Positions 25,684 to 34,125 of a stretch of 64,000 nucleotides of DNA are shown here, piece after piece. This DNA comes from Capnocytophaga catalasegens (GTDB taxonomy: Bacteria > Bacteroidota > Bacteroidia > Flavobacteriales > Flavobacteriaceae), in contig NZ_BPMA01000065.1 in assembly GCF_026005215.1 (NCBI RefSeq), forward strand, positions 31,239-95,238, given 5' to 3'. The notes beneath the pieces are model-generated. The model saw only the letters and a program-made list of their open reading frames with translations, searched no databases and was not told the DNA's origin. Position numbers and translations under genes: made by a program. Position 1 is the stretch's first letter. The number at the start of each line of letters is the position of its first letter.

Positions 25684-26415
25684 ATGAAAATTATCAAACT
25701 TAATGCCATAAATTCGACAAACACTTATTTGAAAGAAATTTTGAAAAAAGAAAATGTACAGGACAATACTGTGGTTTGGACACAAAATCAAACAGAAGGC
25801 AGGGGACAACAAGATGCAAAATGGGTTTCTGAGCCTTATAAAAACCTTACTTTCAGTATCTTAAAAAGATTTGATGATTTCTTATCAGAACATCATTTTG
25901 TGCTAAACATGGTAGTTGCTTTGAGCATTTTTCGATGTTTAAAAAAATTACATATTCCTGATTTGTCATTGAAATGGGCAAATGACATATTGTCAGGAAA
26001 TAAAAAAATATGTGGCATTCTGATTGAAAATTCTATAAATAATCAATACATAACAACAAGCGTAATAGGAGTAGGGCTTAATGTGAATCAGTTGAATTTC
26101 AATGAATTGACAAAAGCAACTTCTTTGCAGAAAATAACAGGAATTCATTATAATCTGGAAGAAATCATTCATTTGGTACTAAAAGAACTTCAAGTGGCTT
26201 TTCAAAAACTATATGAAACTACTCCAACTGAAATTTATAACCATTACCATAAATATCTATACCGTAAGGATAAACCCTCTACGTTTCAAGATATATACGG
26301 AATGCGTTTTATGGGATTTATTCGTGGAGTAACAGCGCAAGGAGAGCTTTGTATAGAACTAGAAGATCAAGTTCTCAGAACATTCCGATTGAAAGAAGTC
26401 CAGCTACTTTATTGA
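25684..26415 (+). CDS. birA: Biotin--[acetyl-CoA-carboxylase] ligase
   Basis: A 243-residue class I biotin protein ligase, without the N-terminal DNA-binding domain of E. coli BirA, so it should be an enzyme only. It activates biotin to biotinyl-AMP and attaches it to the carboxyl carrier protein. Visible motifs are INSTNTYLKE near 9-18, TEGRGQQDAKW near 38-48 (biotinyl-AMP binding loop) and LKWANDIL near 98-105, with KKICGILIEN following. It diverges from rsfS with 77 bp between starts. Confidence 0.94.
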   Translation: MKIIKLNAINSTNTYLKEILKKENVQDNTVVWTQNQTEGRGQQDAKWVSEPYKNLTFSILKRFDDFLSEHHFVLNMVVALSIFRCLKKLHIPDLSLKWANDILSGNKKICGILIENSINNQYITTSVIGVGLNVNQLNFNELTKATSLQKITGIHYNLEEIIHLVLKELQVAFQKLYETTPTEIYNHYHKYLYRKDKPSTFQDIYGMRFMGFIRGVTAQGELCIELEDQVLRTFRLKEVQLLY

Positions 26416-26438
26416 TAACAAAATTATATATTTATACA

Positions 26439-27161
26439 ATGCCTTTTACTTTTTCGCACCCAGCTATCATTATTCCATTGAGAAAATATCTATCATTTAC
26501 AGGTCTTATTATAGGAAGTATGTCTCCTGATTTTGAATATTTTATACGAATGAATATGAAAGGTCAGTATGGGCATTCACTTATAGGATTATTGTATTTT
26601 TGCTTACCTATAAGTTTATGTATTTGCTTTGTATTTCATAATATTGTGAAGGATACTCTGATAAACAATTTGCCCTATTTCCTTCAAAAGCGTTTTATTG
26701 TTGTTAAAAATTTTTCTTGGAACAATTATTTTAGAAAAAATTGGAAGATTGTCATTATATCAATTTGCATAGGAGCTTTTTCTCATATATTTTGGGATAG
26801 TTTTACACATAAAACAGGTTTTTTTGTAGAAAGATATTCCTTTTTACAATCATCATTCTATCTTTTTTCAACAAAAATATACATTTATAAAATTCTCCAA
26901 CATTTAAGCACCTGTATTGGGGCTATTGTGCTTGTTTATTTTATCAAAAGACTCCCTACCAATGAATTTTTATATCATCGAGTTAGTAAAAAATATTGGA
27001 TACTGGTTCTTTGTATCACTTTTTTTATTGTATTTATTCGATTTTTAATAATTTCGTTTTCTATCGGAATATGTATTGTAACTACTATATCTGCCTTTTT
27101 TATAGCTGTTTTAGTCAGTTCATTTCTTTTTAAAAAAATATCAAAAGTTAGCTATTTATAG
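26439..27161 (+). CDS. DUF4184 family membrane protein
   Basis: A 240-residue protein with about six membrane segments. It opens with the DUF4184 signature MPFTFSHPAIIIPL and GSMSPDFEYFIRM, which carries conserved His and Asp residues; a second HIFWDSFTHKTGFF block near 111-124 completes the apparent metal-site pattern. This resembles the membrane-bound YdjM/metal-dependent hydrolase group, but no function is established. The ATG at 26439 is chosen because it gives the family N-terminus; the frame stays open further upstream inside birA. It lies 23 bp after birA and overlaps the end of the opposing LD-carboxypeptidase gene by 10 bp. Confidence 0.85.
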   Translation: MPFTFSHPAIIIPLRKYLSFTGLIIGSMSPDFEYFIRMNMKGQYGHSLIGLLYFCLPISLCICFVFHNIVKDTLINNLPYFLQKRFIVVKNFSWNNYFRKNWKIVIISICIGAFSHIFWDSFTHKTGFFVERYSFLQSSFYLFSTKIYIYKILQHLSTCIGAIVLVYFIKRLPTNEFLYHRVSKKYWILVLCITFFIVFIRFLIISFSIGICIVTTISAFFIAVLVSSFLFKKISKVSYL

Positions 27162-28057
27162 TTTTGGCATAAAGTGCTTACATTATTTTTAATGAATAAC
27201 TCTACTTTTTTCCCAAAAACAAGGGGTCGGTTATCATCAATATGTCCTGTGGGGACGTTGAAAATGATAGGATAATTGTACTCTTGACAATGTTCTAAAA
27301 TGATTTCTTCCACAGATTTTCCAAAGGGAATATTATTATCGTGCATTTGTGAAAAGTTCCCAACCAAGAGTGCTTTTAGTCGAGAAAGAACACCATTGCG
27401 TTTAAGATTTAAAATCATTCTATCAATATGGTACAAATATTCGTCTAAGTCTTCTATAAAAAGAATTTTACCTTCACTACAAATGCTTGATTTTGAGCCT
27501 AAAAGGCTATAAATAATGGACAGATTTCCCCCAATGATTTCTCCTTCAATATGGCAATTTTCGTAAAAAGTTTGCGAATTTTCCCATTGGTATTGATTAG
27601 AGCTTCCAAAAAGAAAATTTTTCAACGAAAGCAAAGATTCTTTTGTGTTTTTAGCTACGTTTATAGGCATTGTACAATGTGTTGATGCTATTCCAAGCCT
27701 ACTTAAATGAGCGTGTAGGGCAGTAACATCTGAGTAGCCAAGTATCCATTTGGGATTTTTCAAAAAGTGAGAGAAATCAATAAAATCAAGTAAACGAGCT
27801 GTTCCGTAACCACCACGCGCGCACCATATTGCGTTTATTTGCGGATTATCAAGCATTTCTTGTAAGTCTGCAAGTCGTTCTGTGTCTGTTCCTGCAAATT
27901 GATGATGAGACAAACCGATAGTCTTTCCGATAACTGGTTGCAATCCAATACTTTGTAGCCATTCTATGGCGGGTAGAATTTCTTGATAACTGATACTTCT
28001 TGCGGTAGATATAATCCCGACAGAATCATTTTCTTTTAAAAAAAAGGGTGTTTTCAT
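27152..28057 (-). CDS. LD-carboxypeptidase (peptidase family S66)
   Basis: A 301-residue serine peptidase of the LdcA family, which removes the terminal D-alanine from recycled muropeptide tetrapeptides. The nucleophile is in LGYSDVTALH near 112-121, with the family block WCARGGYGTARLLDFIDF near 82-99. EDLDEYLYHIDRML and a late GHIDDNRPLVFG supply the Glu and His of the S66 triad. The frame is open 73 codons further upstream, but that extension runs through the next gene's promoter and antisense of its coding sequence. The ATG at 28057 gives the normal start (MKTPFFLKENDSVGII). Confidence 0.92.
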   Translation of the reverse strand: MKTPFFLKENDSVGIISTARSISYQEILPAIEWLQSIGLQPVIGKTIGLSHHQFAGTDTERLADLQEMLDNPQINAIWCARGGYGTARLLDFIDFSHFLKNPKWILGYSDVTALHAHLSRLGIASTHCTMPINVAKNTKESLLSLKNFLFGSSNQYQWENSQTFYENCHIEGEIIGGNLSIIYSLLGSKSSICSEGKILFIEDLDEYLYHIDRMILNLKRNGVLSRLKALLVGNFSQMHDNNIPFGKSVEEIILEHCQEYNYPIIFNVPTGHIDDNRPLVFGKKVELFIKNNVSTLCQNYK

Positions 28058-28087
28058 TTGGTAATAATTAAAAAAGATATATCTTTG
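28057..28087 (+). promoter_or_regulatory. Promoter of the outer-membrane protein gene
   Basis: TTTG (28057-28060) and TATCTTTG (28080-28087) are 19 bp apart, a full consensus match. The -33 box touches the start codon of the divergent LD-carboxypeptidase gene. The leader to the ATG at 28116 is about 22 nt. Confidence 0.8.
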
Positions 28088-28115
28088 CATTTGAAATAAC
28101 AAAATTAAATAAAAA

Positions 28116-28622
28116 ATGAGAAAACTTTTGACAATTGCAGGATTATTTTTAGTTGGGCTTACAGCCACTGCACAAGCAAATGTAGAATCTGGAACTATCA
28201 GATTAAATGCTGGTGGTGGCGTTTCAGATTTGGGAGTAATGGGATATTTTGGAGCTGATTTCGGAGTAGCAGACAAAATTACGGTTGGTGGTGAGCTATC
28301 ATTGCGCCATAGAAGTCAAAGTAACTGGGGACATACTGGAATTGGGTTCATTACCAACGGAAATTATCATTTCGGAGAGCATATTAAAGGATTGCCTTCT
28401 GAACTTGGTTTATACGGAGGACTTTCGTTAGGGTATTATAACTGGTCGCACAGTTGGGAAGGCTCGGGTTCTAGTATTACTTATTCTGGATATGCCTCGG
28501 GGATTGTGTTCTTAGCACAAGCGGGCGCGCGATGGTTTTTTGCCCAAAATTGGGCTGCAAATGCAGAGCTTCATGCTGGTAGCTTCTATGGAGTGAAAGC
28601 AGGGGTAACTTATCAGTTCTAA
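28116..28622 (+). CDS. Small outer-membrane beta-barrel protein
   Basis: A 168-residue exported protein with a clear signal peptide (KLLTIAGLFLVGLTATAQA). The mature part has eight or so alternating amphipathic strands rich in Gly, Tyr and Trp (for example GFITNGNYHFGEHIKG, LGLYGGLSLGYYNWSH and FYGVKAGVTYQF). It ends with a terminal aromatic Phe, as expected for a BAM-inserted barrel. It fits the 8-stranded outer_membrane beta-barrel group of Bacteroidota. A consensus promoter and a strong terminator frame it as a single, probably well-expressed gene. Ligand or role is unknown. Confidence 0.85.
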   Translation: MRKLLTIAGLFLVGLTATAQANVESGTIRLNAGGGVSDLGVMGYFGADFGVADKITVGGELSLRHRSQSNWGHTGIGFITNGNYHFGEHIKGLPSELGLYGGLSLGYYNWSHSWEGSGSSITYSGYASGIVFLAQAGARWFFAQNWAANAELHAGSFYGVKAGVTYQF

Positions 28623-28640
28623 TTAGAAAAGAAATTAGTA

Positions 28641-28681
28641 AAAACAGGGAAGGTAAAATGATTTGCCTTCCCTGTTTTTTT
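28641..28681 (+). terminator. Intrinsic terminator after the outer-membrane protein gene
   Basis: A 17-bp stem (AAAACAGGGAAGGTAAA pairing with TTTGCCTTCCCTGTTTT, one G-T pair) with a 4-nt loop and a following T-run lies 18 bp past the stop codon. Confidence 0.92.
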
Positions 28682-29085
28682 GTTCTTATACTACGTAAAA
28701 GTATATCTTATAAGAGATTTAGTTTCTGATAACTATAAATATATGAATAGATAAAAAAATAAAATTCTTGTATATTTATAAATGTATATTTGCAAGAAAT
28801 AACATTTTTTGAGGTATTTTAATTATAAATTTATAAGAAATAGAGTATATGATAGTATGTAATATTGAAGGTAGAAATATACGCAGTTTTTTTTAATACT
28901 CAAATTTGTTTTTTAATAGATATAATTGTATTTATTGATAATTAAAATAGAATTATAAAATATATTGAGTAGATTTTGTCTTGAAAAAATAAAATATATA
29001 ATAAATTCTATTTTTAGAATAATACATGTTTTTATCTTGTAAGAAACTTGATTTCTTATATATTTCTTTTTTTGTTTATATGAAA
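28682..29085. other. AT-rich spacer, no gene seen
   Basis: About 400 bp without a convincing reading frame. A lone -7-like box TATATTTG (28785-28792) has no -33 partner at the right distance. GAGTAGATTTTGTC near 28967 resembles one arm of the hairpin that follows at 29086. Confidence 0.5.
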
Positions 29086-29137
29086 ATACTCAGTAGATTT
29101 TATAAAATATTATGTATTTTTAAAATCTACTGAGTAT
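29086..29137. terminator. Perfect 17-bp inverted repeat, probable terminator of the miaA transcript
   Basis: ATACTCAGTAGATTTTA (29086-29102) and its exact complement (29121-29137) are separated by 18 nt of A and T. It lies 31 bp past the miaA stop on the minus strand. The following T-run is weak, so it may act as a transcript-end stabiliser rather than a classical terminator. Confidence 0.55.
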
Positions 29138-29168
29138 CTTTATTGTATTTTATTTGGGTACTATTAAA

Positions 29169-30083
29169 TTATCTGTTTCTTTTGGTTATTTCTTTTTCTA
29201 TGTGTTGAATAATGAATTGTAAAGGAGACTGATAGTCAAACCACGTTATTTGTGTTTGTTTCTGAAACCATGTATTTTGTCTTTTTGCAAAATTACGGGT
29301 ATTTTTCTTTATATTTTCTATGGATGTATGTAAATTTGTTTTTTTATCAAAGAAATCAAATAGTTCTCGGTAACCTACTGTTTGCAAAGCATTCAGGTTT
29401 TTATAAGGATGTAGAGATTGTACTTCTTTTATCAATCCCGATTCTAACATGGCTTCAACACGTTGGTTAATTCGGTTGTAAATAATAGAACGCTCAGCAG
29501 TAAGACCTATTTCTATCGGAATGAAGTTTCGCAAAGTATTTTTTTTATTCAAAAATGAAGAATAGGGTTTTGAACAAGCAATACAAACTTCTAAAGCGCG
29601 TATAACTCGTTGCGGATTGTCTATATCCATTCTTGTATATTGCAATGGGTCAAGTGATTTTAGCTTTTCTTGTAAAAATAAGATACCTTTTTTGTTATAC
29701 TCTTCCTTTAATTGCAAACGAATAGACTCAGGTACATCGGGAAATTCGTCTAATCCATTCAATACAGAAGCAGTATATAATCCACTGCCTCCGACCATAA
29801 TAACTAGATTGTGTTTCAAAAATAATTCGTTTAATAATTTGATAGCATCACGCTCAAAATCTCCAACAGAATATTTTTCAAAAATGCTTTTGTGTTGAAT
29901 AAAATGGTGAGGTGCCATAGCTAATTCATTCTTATTAGGTACGGCTGTTCCAATTTCCATTTCTTTGAAAAATTGACGTGAATCAGAAGATATTATCTCT
30001 GTTTGAAAGTGTTGCGCAAGCGAAATAGCTAAGTGAGTCTTTCCAATGGCAGTAGCTCCTGATATGACAATTAGAAATTTCAT
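29169..30083 (-). CDS. miaA: tRNA dimethylallyltransferase MiaA
   Basis: The 304-residue enzyme adds a dimethylallyl group to adenosine 37 of tRNAs reading UNN codons. The P-loop is SGATAIGKTHLA (residues 8-19), then SSDSRQFFKEMEIGTAVP near 35-52, GGSGLYTASVL near 95-105 and DNPQRVIRALEVC near 150-162, all typical. The ATG at 30083 gives the family N-terminus; the frame is open further up but would run into the channel gene's end. It is 17 bp after the ion-channel gene on the same strand, so the two are probably co-transcribed. Confidence 0.96.
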   Translation of the reverse strand: MKFLIVISGATAIGKTHLAISLAQHFQTEIISSDSRQFFKEMEIGTAVPNKNELAMAPHHFIQHKSIFEKYSVGDFERDAIKLLNELFLKHNLVIMVGGSGLYTASVLNGLDEFPDVPESIRLQLKEEYNKKGILFLQEKLKSLDPLQYTRMDIDNPQRVIRALEVCIACSKPYSSFLNKKNTLRNFIPIEIGLTAERSIIYNRINQRVEAMLESGLIKEVQSLHPYKNLNALQTVGYRELFDFFDKKTNLHTSIENIKKNTRNFAKRQNTWFQKQTQITWFDYQSPLQFIIQHIEKEITKRNR

Positions 30084-30100
30084 AGAAATAGTATATTTTT

Positions 30101-30952
30101 TTAAAGAATAGAACCACATTTGTGGCAATATATGGCATTATTGGGGATTTTGGTTTCACCACACGAAGAGCACTTTTGTTTTGGCTGCTCTGCTTTTTTT
30201 TCTAACCTCTTATGAGTTTTATTTTGCAAGCGGCTATATTCAGAACTGACAATTCCCGTAGGAACTGCAATAATTCCATATCCGAGAATCATAATAATTG
30301 CAGCGATTACTTGTCCTAATGTTGTAGCAGGAGCGATATCGCCATATCCGACCGTAGTCAAAGTTACAATGCACCAATAAATACTACGCGGAATGCTTGT
30401 AAATCCGCTTGTACGAGGTTCAATCATATACATTAGCGTGCCAAGTAGCACACAGATAACTAATACGAAATATATAAAGACTAAAATTTTGGCACGGCTT
30501 GCTTTAATGGCAGTTTGTAGTGAATTGGCTTGCTCGGTAAAATGTACCAATGACAAAATACGAAAAATACGCAACAGCCGAAGAATTCGTATCGTAGCAA
30601 GGACTTTTGAACCTGGTACGAAGAAAGATAAATACATAGGTAGTAGCGATAATAAATCAACAATACCATAAAAACTGAAAATATAACGCCACGGTTTATC
30701 ATTGCTCACAATACGTAAAATATACTCTATTGTAAAAAATCCGGTGATGAGCCACTCCAACACTAATAGCAATGTATGAAAGCGAATATCAATATTTTCG
30801 ACACTTTCAAGCATTACTAAAAGACAACTTACAATAATAAAAAATAATAAAAGTAAGTCAAATAGCCGCCCTAAGAAAGTATTTGTTCCGTAGATAATAA
30901 TGTAGGCTTGCTGTTTGAAGATGTCGTATTTTGATTTAAGAATCGTCTTCAT
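30101..30952 (-). CDS. Voltage-gated potassium channel with C-terminal zinc ribbon
   Basis: A 283-residue six-helix channel. The S4 voltage sensor has regularly spaced arginines (RILRLLRIFRIL near 122-133), and the pore helix ends in the K+ selectivity filter TTVGYGD (199-205). S6 follows, with GYGIIAVPTGIV. After a basic coiled segment the C-terminus carries a CxxC...CxxC zinc ribbon (Cys261, Cys264, Cys276, Cys279), a frequent addition in Bacteroidota channels whose function is not known. It begins the unit with miaA, 17 bp downstream, and lies 9 bp after the exonuclease/GIY-YIG gene. Confidence 0.9.
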   Translation of the reverse strand: MKTILKSKYDIFKQQAYIIIYGTNTFLGRLFDLLLLFFIIVSCLLVMLESVENIDIRFHTLLLVLEWLITGFFTIEYILRIVSNDKPWRYIFSFYGIVDLLSLLPMYLSFFVPGSKVLATIRILRLLRIFRILSLVHFTEQANSLQTAIKASRAKILVFIYFVLVICVLLGTLMYMIEPRTSGFTSIPRSIYWCIVTLTTVGYGDIAPATTLGQVIAAIIMILGYGIIAVPTGIVSSEYSRLQNKTHKRLEKKAEQPKQKCSSCGETKIPNNAIYCHKCGSIL

Positions 30953-30961
30953 AGCATATTT

Positions 30962-32323
30962 TTAAAATGAAATGATAGTAGGTTTTTTGTGTTTTCGCAA
31001 ATATTGTTGTATTAGGTGCTGAATTTTGTCATTATCATTCATCTGGGTAATGATATTCTTCAAAATATTTAAGCGACTTACCTGAAAATTTAGATTTGTA
31101 AAGCCGTAACCTAAAAATATACCATTTTCAATCAAAATAACACTTTTCTCTCCCAGAGTACGCCCTTTGTCAAGTATCGCAATAGTTTTTCCTTTGAATG
31201 AATACTGCTGCAATGCTTCTTCGACTCGTGCATTATATTCTTGCAAATTTTCAATATCAATACAAGCCCCTTTGCATTTGTTCATTGTATAATTGTAACA
31301 ATTATGAGGAGCAGAAGAAAAGCCTGTTAGTTTTGTACAAAGTGTATGCTGCTCTGTAAGTTCGTAGAGCGTATTTTTTCCTTCGGCTAAGGTCTCGAAA
31401 CTTAGCCAATGGCTTGCATTGTGTTGTAATGGAAGGATATTAAGTGTGAGATACCCTTTTTTATTTTTTTTGACAAAAAGTCCATACGAAAGAGGGCGAA
31501 ATAGTCGTTTTCCATTAAGCGTAGGTTTGTTTAGCTGTATCTCTTGGAGTTCTTTGAGTTGGGCAATTAGCTCATTGCCAGTAAGTTCAAAAACTACTTT
31601 ATATGTATGTTTTTGTAGATATAAATCTTTTTTCTGAACAGAAGTAAAGTGCTGATTTACACGTTTTTTTATATTTTTATTACGACCAATATACAAGAGT
31701 TTTCCTTCTTGATTGTACATATAATACACTCCCATTTGTGTAGGTAAATCGTCCAAAATATGTAGAAACCGAGTAGAAATACTCGGATTTATATCTTGCT
31801 TGACCCATTGTGTTATGATTTGCTTTGAAGTGTCTTTGGCAAGAAATAATTTGAAAAGTTCTAGTGTAGCAAGTGCATCTCCGTTAGCACGATGTCTATC
31901 ACTGACCGGGATGCCTAGCGAACGCACGAGTTTTCCCAAGCTATACGACTTAGAATCGGGAAAGAATTGTTTAGCCAATTCGACAGTGCAAATGCTACTG
32001 CGTTGATAGTTAAAACCCAGTCGGCGAAACTCCGTTCGAAGTATCCGATAGTCAAAATCGGCGTTGTGAGCCACCAGAATGCAATCTTCTGTAATCTCGA
32101 CAATTCGCTTGGCTATTTCATAAAACTTAGGAGCGGTGTGGAGCATTTTCTGATTGATACCTGTTAGCTTTACGACAAAATTCTGAATTTCACGCTCAGG
32201 ATTAACCAATGATATGAACTGGTCAAGGACATTTTGCCCATCAAAACGATAAATGGCTATCTCGGTAATACCCTCTTGGTTATATTGTCCTCCTGTAGTC
32301 TCTATGTCTAAAATTGCATACAC
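30962..32323 (-). CDS. DEDDh exonuclease fused to a GIY-YIG (UvrC/Cho-like) endonuclease
   Basis: A 453-residue fusion. The N-terminal DnaQ-type 3'-5' exonuclease domain (about 1-170) has Exo I AILDIETTGG, Exo II HNADFDYRIL near 85-94, and the DEDDh His/Asp in DRHRANGDALAT near 141-152. The GIY-YIG nuclease domain is next (GVYYMYNQEGKLLYIGRNKN near 196-215, with a conserved Arg/Glu region after it). The last 200 residues continue like the UvrC/Cho C-terminal part, including Cys residues near CYNYTMNKCKGACI. Such DnaQ-Cho fusions occur in Bacteroidota and probably take part in repair-patch incision and trimming. The operon continues to the channel and miaA. Confidence 0.9.
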   Translation of the reverse strand: MYAILDIETTGGQYNQEGITEIAIYRFDGQNVLDQFISLVNPEREIQNFVVKLTGINQKMLHTAPKFYEIAKRIVEITEDCILVAHNADFDYRILRTEFRRLGFNYQRSSICTVELAKQFFPDSKSYSLGKLVRSLGIPVSDRHRANGDALATLELFKLFLAKDTSKQIITQWVKQDINPSISTRFLHILDDLPTQMGVYYMYNQEGKLLYIGRNKNIKKRVNQHFTSVQKKDLYLQKHTYKVVFELTGNELIAQLKELQEIQLNKPTLNGKRLFRPLSYGLFVKKNKKGYLTLNILPLQHNASHWLSFETLAEGKNTLYELTEQHTLCTKLTGFSSAPHNCYNYTMNKCKGACIDIENLQEYNARVEEALQQYSFKGKTIAILDKGRTLGEKSVILIENGIFLGYGFTNLNFQVSRLNILKNIITQMNDNDKIQHLIQQYLRKHKKPTIISF

Positions 32324-32391
32324 CGATTATAAAAAACTTTATGGGTCAATAAAATTATTTCTGGTAAAAAATTGAAATTCTTTTTGAAGAA

Positions 32392-33051
32392 TTAGTTTTT
32401 GTCGAATACGGCACTTCCTATTCGAACCATTGTACTTCCGCAGGCAATAGCAATTTGGTAATCTCCGCTCATTCCCATCGAAAGGATATCAATATTACAA
32501 TTTGTGTGCAGATTATTTTTTATCATATCAAAGATCGATTTTGCATATAGGAATTCTTGTTTTATTTGTGCTTGATTATCTGTGTTTGTTCCCATTCCCA
32601 TAATTCCTCGTAGTCGAATATGTTGCATTTGCTGAAAATCAGTTGAAGAAACTATGCTAAATAATTCATTCTCGCTTAAACCAAATTTGGTTTGCTCTTG
32701 CGCTATACGTATTTGAAACAAAAAATCAATGATTCGGTTGTTTTTTTGAGCTTGCCAATTGATTTCAGAAAGTAATTTTAGGCTATCTACACTATGAATG
32801 AGCGATACATACGGAGCCATATATTTTACTTTGTTAGTCTGCGTATGTCCAATCATATGCCATTGAATGTCTTTGGGAAGATGTGTATATTTTTCTGTCA
32901 TTGCCTGAATTTTACTTTCACCAAAGATACGTTGCCCCGCTTGGTAGGCTTGCATTATTTCTTCCTTAGAATGATATTTAGAAACAGCAACAAGCGATAC
33001 ATTTTCGCCCAAATCGGCTTTGATCCGAAGTAAATTTTCTCGAATGCTCAT
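32392..33051 (-). CDS. YggS-family pyridoxal phosphate homeostasis protein
   Basis: A 219-residue PLP-binding TIM-barrel protein. Lys25 in VAVSKYHSKEE binds PLP, and the family stretch is FGESKIQAM (more often GENxxQ) near 43-51, then WHMIGHTQTNKVKYM near 64-78. LSMGMSGDYQIAIACGSTMV near 193-212 and RIGSAVF close the barrel. It maintains vitamin B6 and amino-acid balance. It stands between the exonuclease fusion and an oxidoreductase on the same strand, with gaps of about 70-90 bp, so it could share a transcript with either. Confidence 0.94.
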   Translation of the reverse strand: MSIRENLLRIKADLGENVSLVAVSKYHSKEEIMQAYQAGQRIFGESKIQAMTEKYTHLPKDIQWHMIGHTQTNKVKYMAPYVSLIHSVDSLKLLSEINWQAQKNNRIIDFLFQIRIAQEQTKFGLSENELFSIVSSTDFQQMQHIRLRGIMGMGTNTDNQAQIKQEFLYAKSIFDMIKNNLHTNCNIDILSMGMSGDYQIAIACGSTMVRIGSAVFDKN

Positions 33052-33138
33052 AATTGTTAAGTTACAAGATGAAAAATAGTTTGTTTTTTATACAATTTAT
33101 ATATAAATTTCCTTATTTTCAATTTGATATAGCAAAAA

Positions 33139-34110
33139 TTAAGAATTTTTCTCTATTTCGGCAACAATCATCTTGGCAATACACAATGCTTCTGTACCTT
33201 GTTGCAAAGTAACAACAGGCGTTGTATTCTGATTGATAGCATCTGCAAATGAATTAAGTTCGTCTAAAATAGCATTGTTAGGAACTACTTCAGGATATTC
33301 AAAATAGATTTGTTTTTTCTCCCCTTCGGCATTTTGCAAAATCATATCGAAATCAGAAGGCTCTTTTGGAGCATTTTTCATTCGTACAACTTCTACTTTT
33401 TTCTCTAAAAAATCTACTGAAATATAGGCATCTTTCTGAAAAAACCGAGATTTTCTCATATTTTTCATCGAAATACGACTTGCAGTAAGGTTGGCAACAC
33501 ATTTATTTTCAAATTCAATGCGTGCATTGGCAATATCGGGCGAATGACTAATTACAGCAACTCCGCTGGCAGTAACTTTTTTCACAGGTGATTTGACAAT
33601 ACTTAGTATGGCATCAATATCATGAATCATCAAATCTAGAACAACAGGAACGTCTGTACCACGTGGGTTGAATTCGGCAAGTCGGTGCGCTTCAATAAAC
33701 ATTGGGTTATCAATCAAATCTTTCACCGCCAAAAACGCTGGATTGAATCGCTCTACGTGCCCAACCTGCCCTTTTACATTGTTCTCTCTTAAAAGCGTAC
33801 GGATGGTTTCGGCTTCTTCTATCGTATTGGCAATAGGTTTTTCTATGAAAATATGTTTTTTCTGCTTGATGGCCGTAACGGCACATTCAAAGTGAGAAAG
33901 CGTGGGAGTTACAATATCAACTACTTCAACGGCATCAATAAGCTCTTGTAAAGAGTTAAAATATTGATAACCAAACTCTTGACTTACTTGCTGAGCATTG
34001 ACCTTGTTTGGGTCGAAAAAACCTACCAAATCATATTTTTCAGATTGTTGTAGCAATCGCAAATGTATTTTCCCAAGATGCCCAGCACCTAACACGCCTA
34101 CTTTTAACAT
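33139..34110 (-). CDS. Gfo/Idh/MocA-family NAD(P)-dependent oxidoreductase
   Basis: The 323-residue protein has an N-terminal Rossmann domain (GVLGAGHLGKIHLRLL near 4-19) and the family EKPIANT near 94-100, followed by the alpha/beta sugar-binding domain with MIHDIDAILSIV near 162-173, where the catalytic His is expected. It probably oxidises or reduces a sugar or cyclitol derivative in the cytoplasm. The closest general type is the flavobacterial oxidoreductase often found alone beside housekeeping genes. dsbD lies 15 bp upstream on the same strand, suggesting co-transcription but not shared function. Confidence 0.9.
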   Translation of the reverse strand: MLKVGVLGAGHLGKIHLRLLQQSEKYDLVGFFDPNKVNAQQVSQEFGYQYFNSLQELIDAVEVVDIVTPTLSHFECAVTAIKQKKHIFIEKPIANTIEEAETIRTLLRENNVKGQVGHVERFNPAFLAVKDLIDNPMFIEAHRLAEFNPRGTDVPVVLDLMIHDIDAILSIVKSPVKKVTASGVAVISHSPDIANARIEFENKCVANLTASRISMKNMRKSRFFQKDAYISVDFLEKKVEVVRMKNAPKEPSDFDMILQNAEGEKKQIYFEYPEVVPNNAILDELNSFADAINQNTTPVVTLQQGTEALCIAKMIVAEIEKNS

Positions 34111-34125
34111 CGTTCTGTATTTAGT

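Noticed and set aside
28058..28276. 73-residue N-terminal extension of the LD-carboxypeptidase
   Set aside because: It would run antisense through the outer-membrane protein gene and its promoter, and the family start is at 28057.
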